A stretch of DNA of 64,000 nucleotides from NCBI RefSeq assembly GCF_014356525.2, contig NC_052505.1:50844970-50908969 (forward strand), written 5' to 3'. The position numbers and the translations under genes were made by a program. The stretch comes from Nilaparvata lugens (lineage: Eukaryota > Arthropoda > Insecta > Hemiptera > Delphacidae). Positions 1-11,135 of this stretch are shown here, one piece after another. How positions within the stretch are numbered: position 1 is the stretch's first letter; each line of letters opens with the position of its first letter. Below the pieces are notes generated by a model that saw nothing but the letters and a program-made list of their open reading frames with translations, was not told the DNA's origin and did no database searches.

Positions 1-745
1 TCGGCCACCAATTTTCAGTTTGAATCAATTCATTTACTCTCCCCTTTAAAATGACACTTATATATTCATTTTTCATAGTCTGGTGTGTACCATCTGTACA
101 TGTTTCTAACAGTTTAATCCCTGTCCAGTAATGGTCTGCAATTTTGCTTTCAATCAAAAATGATATATAAGAGTTGTTAGGATCTAACTTTACATTAACA
201 TGATTGAGGCATGATGATACAACTGTGTTACCATATGTTTCCTCTCTAGTTGGCTTTTGTATAGTATTGTATAAACCATAAGAGTAGAGTAGGCCTACAC
301 TTATATAATTATTCGAACCATACATATCTGACAGGTAACATATATTTATATCTTCTACGATGATAGTATTTTTTTCTTGACTCATTCTTTCTGATGTTAA
401 AATCCTCTCCAATTCTTCATAAATAGATTCACATTTTGATTAGGTGGTCTATAAATAGCTATGATTATTACTGTCGTATTTCTAACACAAAACTTTAAAG
501 ATATTAATTCAGCTGAAACAAAATCTATTTCATTTTTCTCAACTTTAATACCTTCTTTGTAAAAAATTCTCAATCCACCTCCCCCCACCAATCGGACCTA
601 CATTTAAATAGACTTGTAAAACCCTGAATTCCATACAAATTTGATTCTTGACTATAAATATTGATTTCGCTAAGCACAAGAATATCTATTCCATTGATTA
701 TACTGTTCGTTTCTGCTCTTAATATATCCCAATTTTTTCTGAGTG
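1..745 (-). pseudogene. LINE A endonuclease domain remnant, copy 1
   Basis: Read from about 745 down to 1, the frames give an apurinic-type endonuclease of the exonuclease-endonuclease-phosphatase fold. Visible pieces are ILVLSEINIYSE near the N terminus, GGGLRIFYKEGI, IAIYRPPNQNVN, a DINI segment and the distal SKIADHYWTGI, which matches the family's D-H catalytic end. The frame is broken after the YRPP segment and near the GGGL segment, so no intact protein can be made. The family nicks target DNA to prime reverse transcription. The same pieces recur at 6318-7090. Confidence 0.7.
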
Positions 746-1151
746 ATCTACCTAATATTGGTGCATAAAATATTTAGTTCATTTACTGTCATGTTCTTTT
801 TCAAAAACTCTTTGGACTGATTCAAGTCTTGAAATCCCTGTCGTTATTTAAATCTTCTTCATTTAATTGGAAAATTTTGATTTATAGAAAGTTTTATGGT
901 TATTTTTTTATTAATACCTATAATATTATTGTTTGGTAGATTTATTAGGGAGAAGGAAATAGTAACTTAACCTTATTGAGCTTCTAATTAAATTGTAAAT
1001 GTAATATCTTGGCCATGAGAACTTTATATTATTCTTTCTAAATCTTCAAACCTTGTTATTTTTATTGCTCTAGCTGTCTAATCTTTTTTAATCATTATTC
1101 TGTCCCCATTAATTCACAGAAATTTGTATTTCTTTGTGATTTTCATTTCCT

Positions 1152-1791
1152 TCACTTTTTAGAATACATTTTTAAAATAGGGGGTAAGATGGTCATTGAA
1201 GTAAATTGATTTGACTGTCTTGTCTCGTTGAACATGGACGTGGTAGGTCTAACCGCCCTGGCCTTTTTAACTATCATATCCCTCACTGATCGAGAGCTCA
1301 GCTGTAGGATAGTTGGACATTCTGCATTCTTCGACTGCAGGCGATGAGTAGTTATGTCTTCTCTTCTCAGTTCAATATCCATCTTCTTCATAAGCGTGAG
1401 TATTTTCTCTTTCAGATCCTCATTTCTCGAAAACGGAAGACTGGATATGATGATGTTTCTGCTTCTTCCATACTGTCGCTCACATTCCAAGTCCACTCTT
1501 TAGTCATCAATATCACTTTTTAAGATTTCTGTCTTTTTTTCAAGGTTTTTCATTTCTTCTAAAACCCCCCAATTTTCTCTTTAATGCCGGTGAACAGCTT
1601 CTTCATTTCCTCCATTTCTTTCACCTTCACTGCTTCATGGTCACTGAGCATCTTCTCCACTAGGCGTTTCAGCATCAAATGTGTCCCATTGGTGAGTTCT
1701 TCTTCAGTACTATTTTTCCTTGGTCTTGCTGCACCCCTACATTGAGGACACTCTCATTCAGCTTTTTTTTTGGGCACTTTTCATCTTCCAT
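1152..1791 (-). pseudogene. LINE A ORF1 (coiled coil + RRM-like), copy 1
   Basis: A possible start codon lies at 1791 (minus). The region reads as a Lys/Glu-rich coiled-coil stretch (for example LVEKMLSDHEAVKVKEMEEM), then from 1496 to 1152 an open 114-codon frame starting at DLECERQYGRSRNIIISSLP. This resembles the RRM-containing ORF1 proteins of Jockey/CR1/L1-like LINEs, which bind the element's RNA. An in-frame stop just before DLECERQ and frameshifts near the start break it. Copy 2 (7481-8120) shares the same stop, so the break predates the duplication. Confidence 0.65.
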
Positions 1792-1851
1792 GTTGACTTA
1801 GATACCCCCGAACAGTGAAAGTGATATTCCAATTGGCACTTACCACAATAA

Positions 1852-1870
1852 TAATAATAATAATAATAAT

Positions 1871-1923
<53 letters not shown>
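1852..1923. repeat. (AAT)n microsatellite
   Basis: Nearly pure AAT repeats at the boundary between LINE A and Helitron-derived sequence. The same tract with slightly different phase and length is at 8176-8248. The third Helitron copy has only a short TTATTATT tract at the matching place (about 18596). Confidence 0.95.
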
Positions 1924-1925
<2 letters not shown>

Positions 1926-2411
1926 TTATAATTATTAATATAATAATAGTATTGTGTTGATAATTAGAAAATATTTTTATTTTCACAAACTCTGTATAAT
2001 AATATGGTGAATGTGCAACAGCTGTATCAAAGAGATTCTCAATCTCAAAAACATCTGTTTAGAAAAAAAATAGTTTTGAAACTTTGTTTTCCTGATGCAA
2101 TGTATAGACCTACACGTGGCATGGATTATTAATTTTTCAGCTAGAACCGGTTTTTTTTAGACAAAGTGCTAAATAATCACTTCTACAGTTTTATCAATGC
2201 TGTATCGGCCATATGAATACACATGCAGTTAAAGACAATATGAGTACCCATGTCTTTGAATAAAGGTGTTGATATTTTTACATAAAGAAATTATTCTCTT
2301 CCATTTTTATTTAATTACAATTTCAAAATTACCGAGCTCTGATAGAATGATTGACTCACTGTACAGTCAGTCGAAAATTTTAATATCAAAATGAGGGGTA
2401 TTTTGGCAAGC
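1924..2411 (+). repeat. Helitron-derived segment, truncated copy
   Basis: Non-coding sequence matching 8249-8735 almost base for base, and matching about 18600-18990 plus 19790-19850 more loosely. The match stops abruptly at 2411 in the phrase GGTATTTTGGCAAGC; copies 2 and 3 continue identically past that point while this one switches to an unrelated LINE fragment. This marks a rearrangement breakpoint. Confidence 0.75.
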
Positions 2412-2927
2412 GGCACAACAATGTGGCCAAAGTGGTTCATCAGGCAATGGCGAAAAGATATGAGTTGATAGCGGTGAGGTGCCCTATTACAAGTGTAAGC
2501 CAGAAATGTCTTGAATGGTGAAAAGGGAAGACTTCTTTGGGATTGCTGTATGACAACTGACAGAGCAGTGGAGGCTAACAGGCCAGACATCGTCTTGTTT
2601 GACAGAAAGAATAAAGAGGCTTACATAATTGATGTGGCAGTGCCCCTTGATGAGAATCTGGTGAGGTACCATTGCCGAAAAGAAAAGAAAATACCAGCCC
2701 CTGTCAGTTGAACTGAAAGATATGTATAATTAAGGAAGGTGGTGATAATCCCTATAGTAGTGTCTGCCAATGGACTGGTCACAAAAGACTGGAGAACAAG
2801 CAATGGAAAACTGCAGTTGGAGAATGGCATATGAGAATTATGCAGAGAAAAGCAGCAGTCCTTGGTAAAACTAATATTGTCAGTAAGTTTCAAGTCTCTG
2901 ATCTGGAAAAGAGTGAATGGTCTCTGC
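2412..2927 (+). pseudogene. 3' fragment of an RLE-type LINE (restriction-like endonuclease region)
   Basis: A plus-strand fragment. The frame at 2511-2711 contains TTDRAVEANRPDIVLFDRK followed by KEAYIIDVAVPLDENL. The spacing RPD-x13-D fits the PD-type active-site pattern of the restriction-like endonuclease at the C terminus of R2/Dong-like LINEs. Farther on, a shifted frame reads PIVVSANGLVTK, the usual continuation in these proteins. There are several frameshifts and stops. The right end is cut exactly where the tail of LINE B begins. Confidence 0.6.
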
Positions 2928-3318
2928 TTTTTTTTCAAATTCAAATTCAAATTGAGTTTATTCACAGAAATCATTACAAATACAGTACACATGTATAAAT
3001 AATATAAATACTTGTGAATTTTCCCCACATAGACAAGTCTGTGTGTGGGGAAAGAGTTCTAATGAAAAAAAATTGATACTAAAAAGAAAATTATAAATAT
3101 TTACAATACAGTACAATTTGAAAAATAAAAGTTTGTTAAATGTAGTGGAGAAAGTATATGTTTTGAATTGAAGTAGTAAATATATATATTATGGTATATA
3201 GCTTGAACATGGCACACAAATAAAATTTAGAACTTGAACAATGATAAATTATGAGCAATATATTGATGATATATATACTTTCATATATATGATGATGATA
3301 GATAAGATTTTATCTAAT

Positions 3319-5305
3319 TCACATATATGATGATGAATACAAGAAAAATATATACATAGTATCAAAAACGGTAAGAGGAGTAGATGAGCTGATCAGCGAC
3401 ATCCTGCCGGCTTCAAATAACCACATATTTAAAAATCGTTTGTATATGTTAAGGCTAAGGGGTTCTATTTGCTTTATGTAGGCGGGTATATTTCTATAAA
3501 GAATGTGGCATATGTAATGACTATTAAATCTATTGCAATTGCTAACTAATCTGGGTTGTAGAATTCCAAATATATTCATATTTCGTGTTTGATAGGGATG
3601 GATAAGAGGATTAAATATTGCATTTTATTACTTCGGATGAAAATTAAAAGTGATTTTATGTATAGCTGTCGCACATCAAGGACCTGAAATTCTTGATAGG
3701 CCAGTTCAGTCGGATAGCGACTATCCTGGTTCAAGCAAGTCTTTATGATTGCTCGCTGTGCAATTCCGACAGCTCTCAAAGTGAACGAGGATGCTCCACC
3801 CCAGGCCAGGATTCCATAATTTATAATTGATTGAACATAGGCGAAGTATGTCCTTCTCAATTGATTGACTGAAAGAACCTCCCTCAACTGTCGAAAGGCA
3901 TATATTAGTCTACGAATGCGACATTTGAGGTATTCCATATGAGGAGTCCAACAAAGCCTGCAATCTATGAAGACTCCAAGATATTTGTATTTTTCCACCT
4001 GTTCAAGCGTCTCACAATTACAGGTAAGTGACAGGTGGTCATTACATGAGTGAAGCTTGAGACATTCTTGAACTGGCATACTATTTTTCATAAAATATAT
4101 TGGCAAATATTTGGTTTTAACAACATTGAGTGTGAGTTTATTTTGATCGAGCCACTTCTTCACATGTAAAAGGTCTTTTGAGGCCTCACTGAAAGCGTCC
4201 CGCCAAGTACGTCCACAGGAAACCAATGCAGTATCGTCGGCAAACAGGAACAGTTTGCCATTCAACTGCAATTTACTTATATTATTATATAAATTAGGAA
4301 TAGTATAGGACCTAGTGTGCTTCCTTGTATAACTCCATAATCAACGGGCATAGAGTCACTACCAATTCCATTTATATAAACTGACTGTTTCCTGCTCTGG
4401 AAGTAACTCTCAAACCACCTCAATGAACCATCTCTGATTCCATAGAGCTCCATTTTTCTCAAAAGCTTCAGTCTATCCACAGAGTCAAATGCTTTTGCAA
4501 GATCTAGAAACGTGATTAAAACATGTTTCCGATCTTCCACCCTCTGCGTGATCTCTTTTGTTATATCAAACAGAGCATGTGATGTATTTTTATCCATTCT
4601 AAAGCCATATTGATTATTTGCTATGATGTTATTTGTTTCTAGATAATTCTGTAATTGGTTTTCACTGCTTTTTCGAGGATCTTTGAAAATATGCTTAGCA
4701 TAGAAATAGGTCTGTAATTACTTATAAGATTTTTAGTACCAGATTTAAAAATAGGAATGACTTTTGCCATTTTAAAAGCATTTGGAAACTGGCCTGTTCG
4801 GATACTGACATTAATAATGTGAAGAAGAGGCTCAATCACCACGTCAATGTGTTCTTTTATGAATTTTGAATCAATGTTATCAAGCCCCGGAGCAGAGCCA
4901 CCACGCATCCCCTTCAAGATCTCCCGGATGTCCTGTTCGTCAAGTGGTTGCAGCCTGAAAGTGGAATTGACAATGTAATCATCATCATTTACCACTTCAG
5001 GGCCCCTTTCAGGAATTGCATCAGCCAATTCAGCACCTACATTTGAAAAAAAATTATTAAAGGAGTTACCTATTTCTTTTATTTCTAAATCAGAAGGTGC
5101 GCCCCCCTGATGAAACTGCGCCAAGGGGAATCGCTCAGCTGAACCTGGCCTACAAGCCAGCTCATTAACTATAGACCAGAATTTTCTAGAATCACCCCCT
5201 ACACTATCCACCTTATCCTTATAATAATGTATTTTAGCATTCTTTATAGCGACATTGAGTGCGTTCCTATAAATCCTGTACTCCTCTTTCAATCCTACAT
5301 TAACG
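3319..5305 (-). pseudogene. LINE B reverse transcriptase
   Basis: Read on the minus strand: 4639-5305 carries the RT N-terminal region (APGLDNIDSKFIKE, then NYRPISMLSIFSKILEKA). 4277-4597 carries the palm (ITFLDLAKAFDSVDR, then GVIQGSTLGPILFLIY). 3576-4271 carries the catalytic box FADDTAL and the thumb (KYKYLGVFIDCRLCW). 3319-3579 holds the C-terminal tail ending near FNMWLF-like residues. The frame shifts near 5305, 4620, 4274 and 3580. The metal-binding Asp pair in FADD is intact, so inactivation is through frameshifts, not loss of catalytic residues. The family copies its own RNA at a nicked target. Confidence 0.8.
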
Positions 5306-6270
5306 GCTGCCTCAACACCTTTTTGCTCAATTTGTCTCTATGTCTTATTGAATTAATAAGCCCCTGTGTAATCCATGGTTTAATCTTTCTATTCCTGGCT
5401 GAAACTAATTTAATTTGTGTAAATCGTTCGATTGTTGATGTAATTTCATTTATGAAAGTATCAGCACAGTAATCAACGTTGTCTGTAACAGCAGTGATAC
5501 CACCCCAATCTTTTTCTAACAGATCGGCCGCAACATTATTCCACTGGGTCACTCTGTATGTAGGTATGGTTGGCCGACAATTGTTCGAGTCTACAGGCAC
5601 CCCGGAAGCTAATTGAATAAATGTCGGATAATGGTCAGTTATAGCTGTTTCCATGATTGCAGATTTTATTTCCATATTTCTATCATTTTTTACAAAAAAG
5701 TGATCGATACATGAACTCCCCGCAGGACGTGTTACCCGATTCATAAAGCTGATGAAACCCAACTCATACATCATATCCAGGTAACCCTCCTGCACGGAGC
5801 TCAATGCAACACCCAGAATATTAATATTAATATCGCCACAAAAATTTGTAAGGTTTTCTATCATCATTCAAATTTAAGAGATAATTCCGGAGAGCGACAG
5901 TGAAAAGATTTATATCAGTATTGGGACTGCGATAGGCAGCCAACAAGTGGCAGGGCACACCGTTAAAAGTAAAGTTAAGAGCCAGGCAGCTAGCGATCCC
6001 GCCCAGACACAGCTGTTCACAGGAGGAAACTGACAGTGAACTGTCAATGTACACTACCACACCATCATTCTGATTGAGTTTACTTCCAGAGCGATAGACA
6101 TCATAACCCGGAGCCGCATCACAGACTCATCATCATCTAACCACGTTTCAGTCAAAACAATACAATTGATTTTAATAACTTTAAAACTATCTAATAATAT
6201 TGAAAATTCATCAAAGTTTTTTGTTTAACCTTTATTACACTTTCAGCATATATTTATATTTTCGAACCTC
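5295..6270 (-). pseudogene. LINE B endonuclease
   Basis: Minus strand. The N-terminal part around 6270-6060 reads NFDEFSILLDSFKV and LTETWL in broken frames. 5827-6060 gives VVYIDSSLSVSS and LLAAYRSPNTDINLF. 5295-5867 gives FCGDININILG, then TRPAGSSCIDHFFVKN and ITDHYPTFI. These are the signature pieces of the LINE apurinic-type endonuclease, including the SxxIDH and SDH-like ends. A frameshift near 5845 separates the halves, and another near 5305 cuts it from the RT. Confidence 0.8.
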
Positions 6271-6317
6271 TGGACTATATCATTATAAATATCTGATGGT
6301 TCTCTTAAGTCTAGAAT

Positions 6318-7090
6318 CGGCCACAATTTTCAGTATGAATCAATTCATTCACTCTCCCCTTTAAAATGACACTTATAGGTATATTCATTTTCCATAGTCT
6401 GGTGTGTACCATCTGTACATGTTTCTAACAGTTTAATCCCTGTCCAGTAATGGTCTGCAATTTTGCTTTCAATCAAAAATGAAATATAAGAGTTGTTAGG
6501 ATCTAACTTTACATTAACATGATTGAGGCATGATGATACAACTGTGTTACCATATGTTTCCTCTCTAGTTGGCTTTTGTATAGTATTGTATAAACCATAA
6601 GAGTAGAGTAGGCCTACACTTATATAATTATTCGAACCATACATATCTGACAGGTAACATATATTTATATCTTCTACCATGATAGTATTTTTTTCTTGAC
6701 TCATTCTTTCTGATGTTAAAATCCTCTCCAATTCTTCATAAATAGATTCACATTTTGATTAGGTGGTCTATAAATAGCTATGATTATTACTGTCGTATTT
6801 CTAACACAAAACTTTAAAGATATTAATTCAGCTGAAACAAAATCTATTTCATTTTTCTCAACTTTAATACCTTCTTTGTAAAAAATTCTCAATCCACCTC
6901 CCCCCACCCATCGGACCTACATTTAAATAGACTTGTAAAACCCTGAATTCCATACAAATTTGATTCTTCACTATAAATATTGATTTCGCTAAGCACAAGA
7001 ATATCTATTCCATTGATTATACTGTTCGTTTCTGCTCTTAATATATCCCAATTTTTTCTGAGTGATCTACCTAATATTGGTGCATAAAAT
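6318..7090 (-). pseudogene. LINE A endonuclease domain, copy 2
   Basis: The better preserved copy. 6345-6731 is open for 128 codons and contains a DINICYLSD segment, KPTREETYGNTVVSSCLNH and SKIADHYWTGIKLLE, matching the catalytic second half of LINE endonucleases. 6716-6907 covers GGGLRIFYKEGI and IAIYRPPNQN. The two frames overlap but are out of register, and the N-terminal ILVLSEINIYS segment near 7030 is in a third frame. In this copy, as in copy 1, the G of the usual GDIN is replaced. Confidence 0.75.
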
Positions 7091-7480
7091 ATTTAGTTCA
7101 TTTACTGTCTTGTTCTTTTTCAAAAACTCTTTGGACTGATTCAAGTCTTGAAATACTCCGAAATCCCTGTCGTTATTTAAATCTTCTTCATTTAATTGGA
7201 AAATTTTGATTTATAGAAAGTTTTATGGTTATTTTTTTATTAATACCTATAATATTATTGTTTGGTAGATTTATTAGGGAGAAGGAAATAGTAACTTAAC
7301 CTTATTGAGCTACTAATTAAATTGTAAATGTAATATCTTGGCCATGAGAACTTTATATTATTCTTTCTAAATCTTCAAACCTTGTTATTTTTATTGCTCT
7401 AGCTGTCTAATCTTTTTTAATCATTATTCTGTCCCCATTAATTCACAGAAATTTGTATTTCTTTGTGATTTTCATTTCCT

Positions 7481-8120
7481 TCACTTTTTTGAATAAATTT
7501 TTAAAATAGGGGGTAAGATGGTCATTGAAGTGAATTGATTTGACTGTCTTGTCTCGTTGAACATGGACGTGGTAGGTCTAACCGCCCTGGCCTTTTTAAC
7601 TATCATATCCCTCACTGATCGAGAGCTCAGCTGTAGGATAGTTGTACATTCTGCATTCTTCGACTGCAGGCGATGAGTAGTTATGTCTTCTCTTCTCAGT
7701 TCAATATCCATCTTCTTCATAAGCGTGAGTATTTTCTCTTTCAGATCCTCATTTCTCGAGAACGGAAGACTGGATATGATGATGTTTCTGCTTCTTCCAT
7801 ACTGTCGCTCACATTCCAAGTCCACTCTTTAGTCATCAATATCACTTTTTAAGATTTCTGTCTTTTTTTTAAGGTTTTTCATTTCTTCTAAAACCCCCCA
7901 ATTTTCTCTTTAATGCCGGTGAACAGCTTCTTCATTTCCTCCATTTTTTTCACCTTCACTGCTTCATGGTCACTGAGCATCTTCTCCACTAGGCGTTTCA
8001 GCATCAAATGTGTCCCATTGGTGAGTTCTTCTTCAGTACTATTTTTCCTTGGTCTTGCTGCACCCCTACATTGAGGACACTCTCATTCAGCTTTTTTTTT
8101 GGGCACTTTTCATCTTCCAT
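7481..8120 (-). pseudogene. LINE A ORF1, copy 2
   Basis: Matches 1152-1791 almost exactly. A possible ATG is at 8120. The 114-codon RRM-like frame is 7481-7825, and the same stop precedes it. The only protein-level differences seen from copy 1 are a Pro-to-Thr and a Met-to-Ile change, which supports a recent duplication. Confidence 0.65.
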
Positions 8121-8175
8121 GTTGACTTAGATACCCCCGAACAGTGAAAGTGATATTCCAATTGGCACTTACCAC

Positions 8176-8189
8176 AATAATAATAATAA

Positions 8190-8229
<40 letters not shown>

Positions 8230-8248
8230 TAATAATAATAATAATAAT
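8176..8248. repeat. (AAT)n microsatellite
   Basis: AAT repeats with two AATA/ATAA interruptions, matching 1852-1923. Confidence 0.95.
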
Positions 8249-9758
8249 GTTATAATTATTAATATAATAATAGTATTGTGTTGATAATTAGAAAATATTT
8301 TTATTTTCACAAACTCTGTATAATAATATGGTGAATGTGCAACAGCTGTATCAAAGAGATTCTCAATCTCAAAAACATCTGTTTAGAAAAAAAATAGTTT
8401 TGAAACTTTGTTTTCCTGATGCAATGTATAGACCTACACGTGGCATGGATTATTAATTTTTCAGCTAGAACCGGTTTTTTTAGACAAAGTGCTAAATAAT
8501 CACTTCTACAGTTTTATCAATGCTGTATCGGCCATATGAATACACATGCAGTTAAAGACAATATGAGTACCCATGTCTTTGAATAAAGGTGTTGATATTT
8601 TTACATAAAGAAATTATTCTCTTCCATTTTTATTTAATTACAATTTCAAAATTACCCGAGCTCTGATAGAATGATTGACTCACTGTACAGTCAGTCGAAA
8701 ATTTTAATATCAAAATGAGGGGTATTTTGGCAAGCTGAACAAAAAAATAAGGTCCTATGCACCTTTTCGATATTTTTTCAAATGAAAAATGAGTCTGTGG
8801 GTTGTCAAAACTCCCCCTAAAAGAAAACTATCCAACTCATCCTATCTTTTAGTAAAATAACAATGATTTCTGTTGGCGTGCTACCAATTTTGTCCAATAG
8901 GTTTGATAGTTTTTCACCTTTCACCCAAGGAAAGTCATCGGTTCAAATTATGCCAACATCTTGATAAATCATGAATGGATTTGATGCCTATGAATAAGAA
9001 ATCCAGTTCAGAGCAGATCAAATTATAATTTTCATAAAAAATTGGGCAATTTACAACAAAAATTTACTGAACAAAAACATTTGGTACTTGAACAGAAAAT
9101 TCTCACAAGCTAAAATACTTATCTCTTCATATTGAACTCATTTATTTGGCTACAGGCTTCCAAAATTACACAAAACATTCAACACAAATTGGACGCCTTT
9201 AAACGGAAAGGAACCAAGCGCCATTTTTAACGAAATTGAGTTATTAGCGCCATCTTGTAGAGAATTGTTGAATCTATATACTAATATATAAAACAGGTGA
9301 ATGAATATGATGTCAAAAAAAAATAGAAAAAATAACAAAAAAGTGAAATATTGTATCCAGTATGCTTCAATAAACAGAAAGGAACCAACTGAATGGTTTC
9401 TTACAGTTAATAACACTATGCCATCAAACTCAATAAACAGAAAGGAACCAAACACCATGGTTCCTTTTTCTCCATTCCTAACTGGAAACAGCTGTTTAAC
9501 AGAAAGGAACCAAGTGAGTTGTGAAATTCCTGAAGTCGTGCAGTGACTGTTTCCAAGTTTATTATTCAATTTTATTAATTAATGTAGCGGCTAAAAATGA
9601 GTTATTTACATAGTAGATCCAAACTATTAGTTCAATTAGCTACATCAAATTATACTACATCAAAATATATAAAAAATATTTTCATTAAAATAACATTGAT
9701 ACTAAAACATGTATTGGCCAGCCATCCTACACTGGATAAAATAACTTTGAAATTGTGA

Positions 9759-10405
9759 GAATGTTGTTAAAAACAGGGTTTTTCACGATTTTCTCGAAAA
9801 CGGGTCCAACGATTTTGATCAAATTCATACCTGATAAAGTCATTGATAAGCTGTATTAACCGCCACAAGTCCCATATCTGTAAAAATTCCAGGAGCTCCG
9901 CCCTATCTATGCAAAGTTTGATTTTGGATTCGCAATTATCAGGCTTCAGATATAATTTAAACAAAAAATTTCAAGTGGAGAAGATTGAGCATATAAATCT
10001 CTACAATTAATGTTCAGTAACATTTTCACCTTAAATTGAATATAAGCTCGAAGTTCGAGAAAATAAGATTATTAAATTGCAAACTGTTGATTCTATTAAA
10101 TAATTCACTATGAAGAGATAGCAGACCCCGTGTGTCTGCAGCGTTATTGTCCTGTCACCAGCTGGCTTAGATATTTGAATAGTCGACACTTGAGATGCGC
10201 GTGAACACTAGCGTCAGTTGATCAATTTTCATAACGGCAAGGAAAGTCGTGTGAGTGCGCCACACCAGATTTTTACTTTCCTTCCCCTATTACCATAGGT
10301 AAGGAAAGTATTGCTTTCCGAAAAAAATTAAGGTACCCCAATTTCCAAATTCCTATTCGTTTCAAGGTCCCCTGAGTTCAAAAAAGTGGTTTTTGGGTAT
10401 TTGTC

Positions 10406-10469
<64 letters not shown>

Positions 10470-11135
10470 AGTGTATGTGCGTCTGCTTACACGATATCTC
10501 ATCTTCCAATAAACAGAATGACTTGAAATTTGGAACTTAAGGTCCTTACACTATAAGGATCCGACACGAACAATTTCGATCAAATACAGTTCAAGATGGC
10601 TGCTAAAATGGCGAAAATGTCAAAAACTTGGTTTTTCGCGATTTTCTCGAAAACGGCTTCAACGATTTTCATCAAATTCATACCTCGAATAGTCATTGAT
10701 AATCTCTATCAACTGCCACTAGTCTCATATCTGTGAAAATTTCAGGAGTTCCGCCCCATCTATGCAAAGTTTGATTTTAGATCTCCAATTATAAGGCTCC
10801 AGATACAATTAAAACAAAAAGCTTCAAGTGGAAAAGATTGAGCATGAAAATCTCTACAATTTATGTTTCGTAACATTTCCACCTAAAATTGAAAATAAGC
10901 TTGAAATTCGAAAAAAATGTGATTATTCAATTGCAAACTGTTGGCAACTGTTGGTTCTATTAAATCATTCACTACGTAGAGATAGCAGACCTCGTGTGTT
11001 TCCAGCTTTATTGACCTATCACCAGCTGTCTCATATCTTTGAATAGTAGACTTGAGATGCACGAGTATTCTAGCGTCAGGTGATCAATTTTCATAACGGT
11101 AAGGAAAGTTGTGTGAGTGCGCTACACCAGATTTT
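9759..11135 (+). repeat. Repeat R1, tandem pair (partial copy then full copy)
   Basis: The partial first unit spans about 9759-10278 and the full unit about 10278-11135. A full unit begins with a long hairpin (CTTTCCTT..CCTAT-TACC-ATAGG..AAGGAAAG). It continues through GGTACCCC, a GT tract, GATATCTCATCT and TTTCTCGAAAACGG, and ends in GTGTGAGTGCGCYACACCAG. Other copies are 20740-22220 (-) and 48331-49047 (+). From memory this is a very common planthopper repeat. It codes for nothing recognisable. Confidence 0.8.
10410..10467. repeat. (GT)n microsatellite inside R1
   Basis: Nearly pure GT dinucleotides. The same position in other R1 copies is also a GT/CA tract (22039-22082, 48451-48531), so the tract is part of the element. 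Confidence 0.95.

Larger units (their letters stand above)
1..1851 (-). mobile_element. LINE A copy 1 (non-LTR retrotransposon: ORF1 + endonuclease)
   Basis: A decayed non-LTR retrotransposon read on the minus strand, with ORF1 on the right and an endonuclease region on the left. It runs off the window at position 1. It is nearly identical to 6318-8172, with only scattered substitutions and a few small indels, so the two are one duplicated unit. The reverse transcriptase expected after the endonuclease is not present; if it exists it lies left of the window. The right edge abuts an ATT/AAT microsatellite and then Helitron sequence, so LINE A probably sits inside a Helitron. Confidence 0.75.
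2928..6317 (-). mobile_element. LINE B, EN-RT non-LTR retrotransposon (decayed)
   Basis: A minus-strand LINE carrying an endonuclease (5295-6270), a reverse transcriptase (3576-5305) and a C-terminal tail (3319-3579). Its 3' end is recognisable: on the minus strand an AATAAA signal is followed by three AATTTG repeats and an A8 tail at 2928-2935. The 5' end meets LINE A copy 2 near 6317. The architecture is that of the Jockey/CR1 group. At least five frameshifts make it inactive. No clear target-site duplication was found. Confidence 0.8.
6318..8172 (-). mobile_element. LINE A copy 2
   Basis: Second copy of the unit at 1-1851, in the same orientation. It starts abruptly at 6318 beside the 5' side of LINE B and ends beside the AAT tract at 8176. 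It lacks a reverse transcriptase of its own, so it is 3'-truncated at the end of the endonuclease. Confidence 0.75.

Noticed and set aside
9150..9569. 139-codon minus-strand frame with repeated GSFLFIE
   Set aside because: The repeated peptide comes from the GGAACCAA motif array of the TIR element; no codon-level conservation or known domain.
10278..11135. R1 as a Helitron because of its terminal hairpin
   Set aside because: The hairpin is at the start of the unit with no CTRR end or TC start; the evidence is insufficient.
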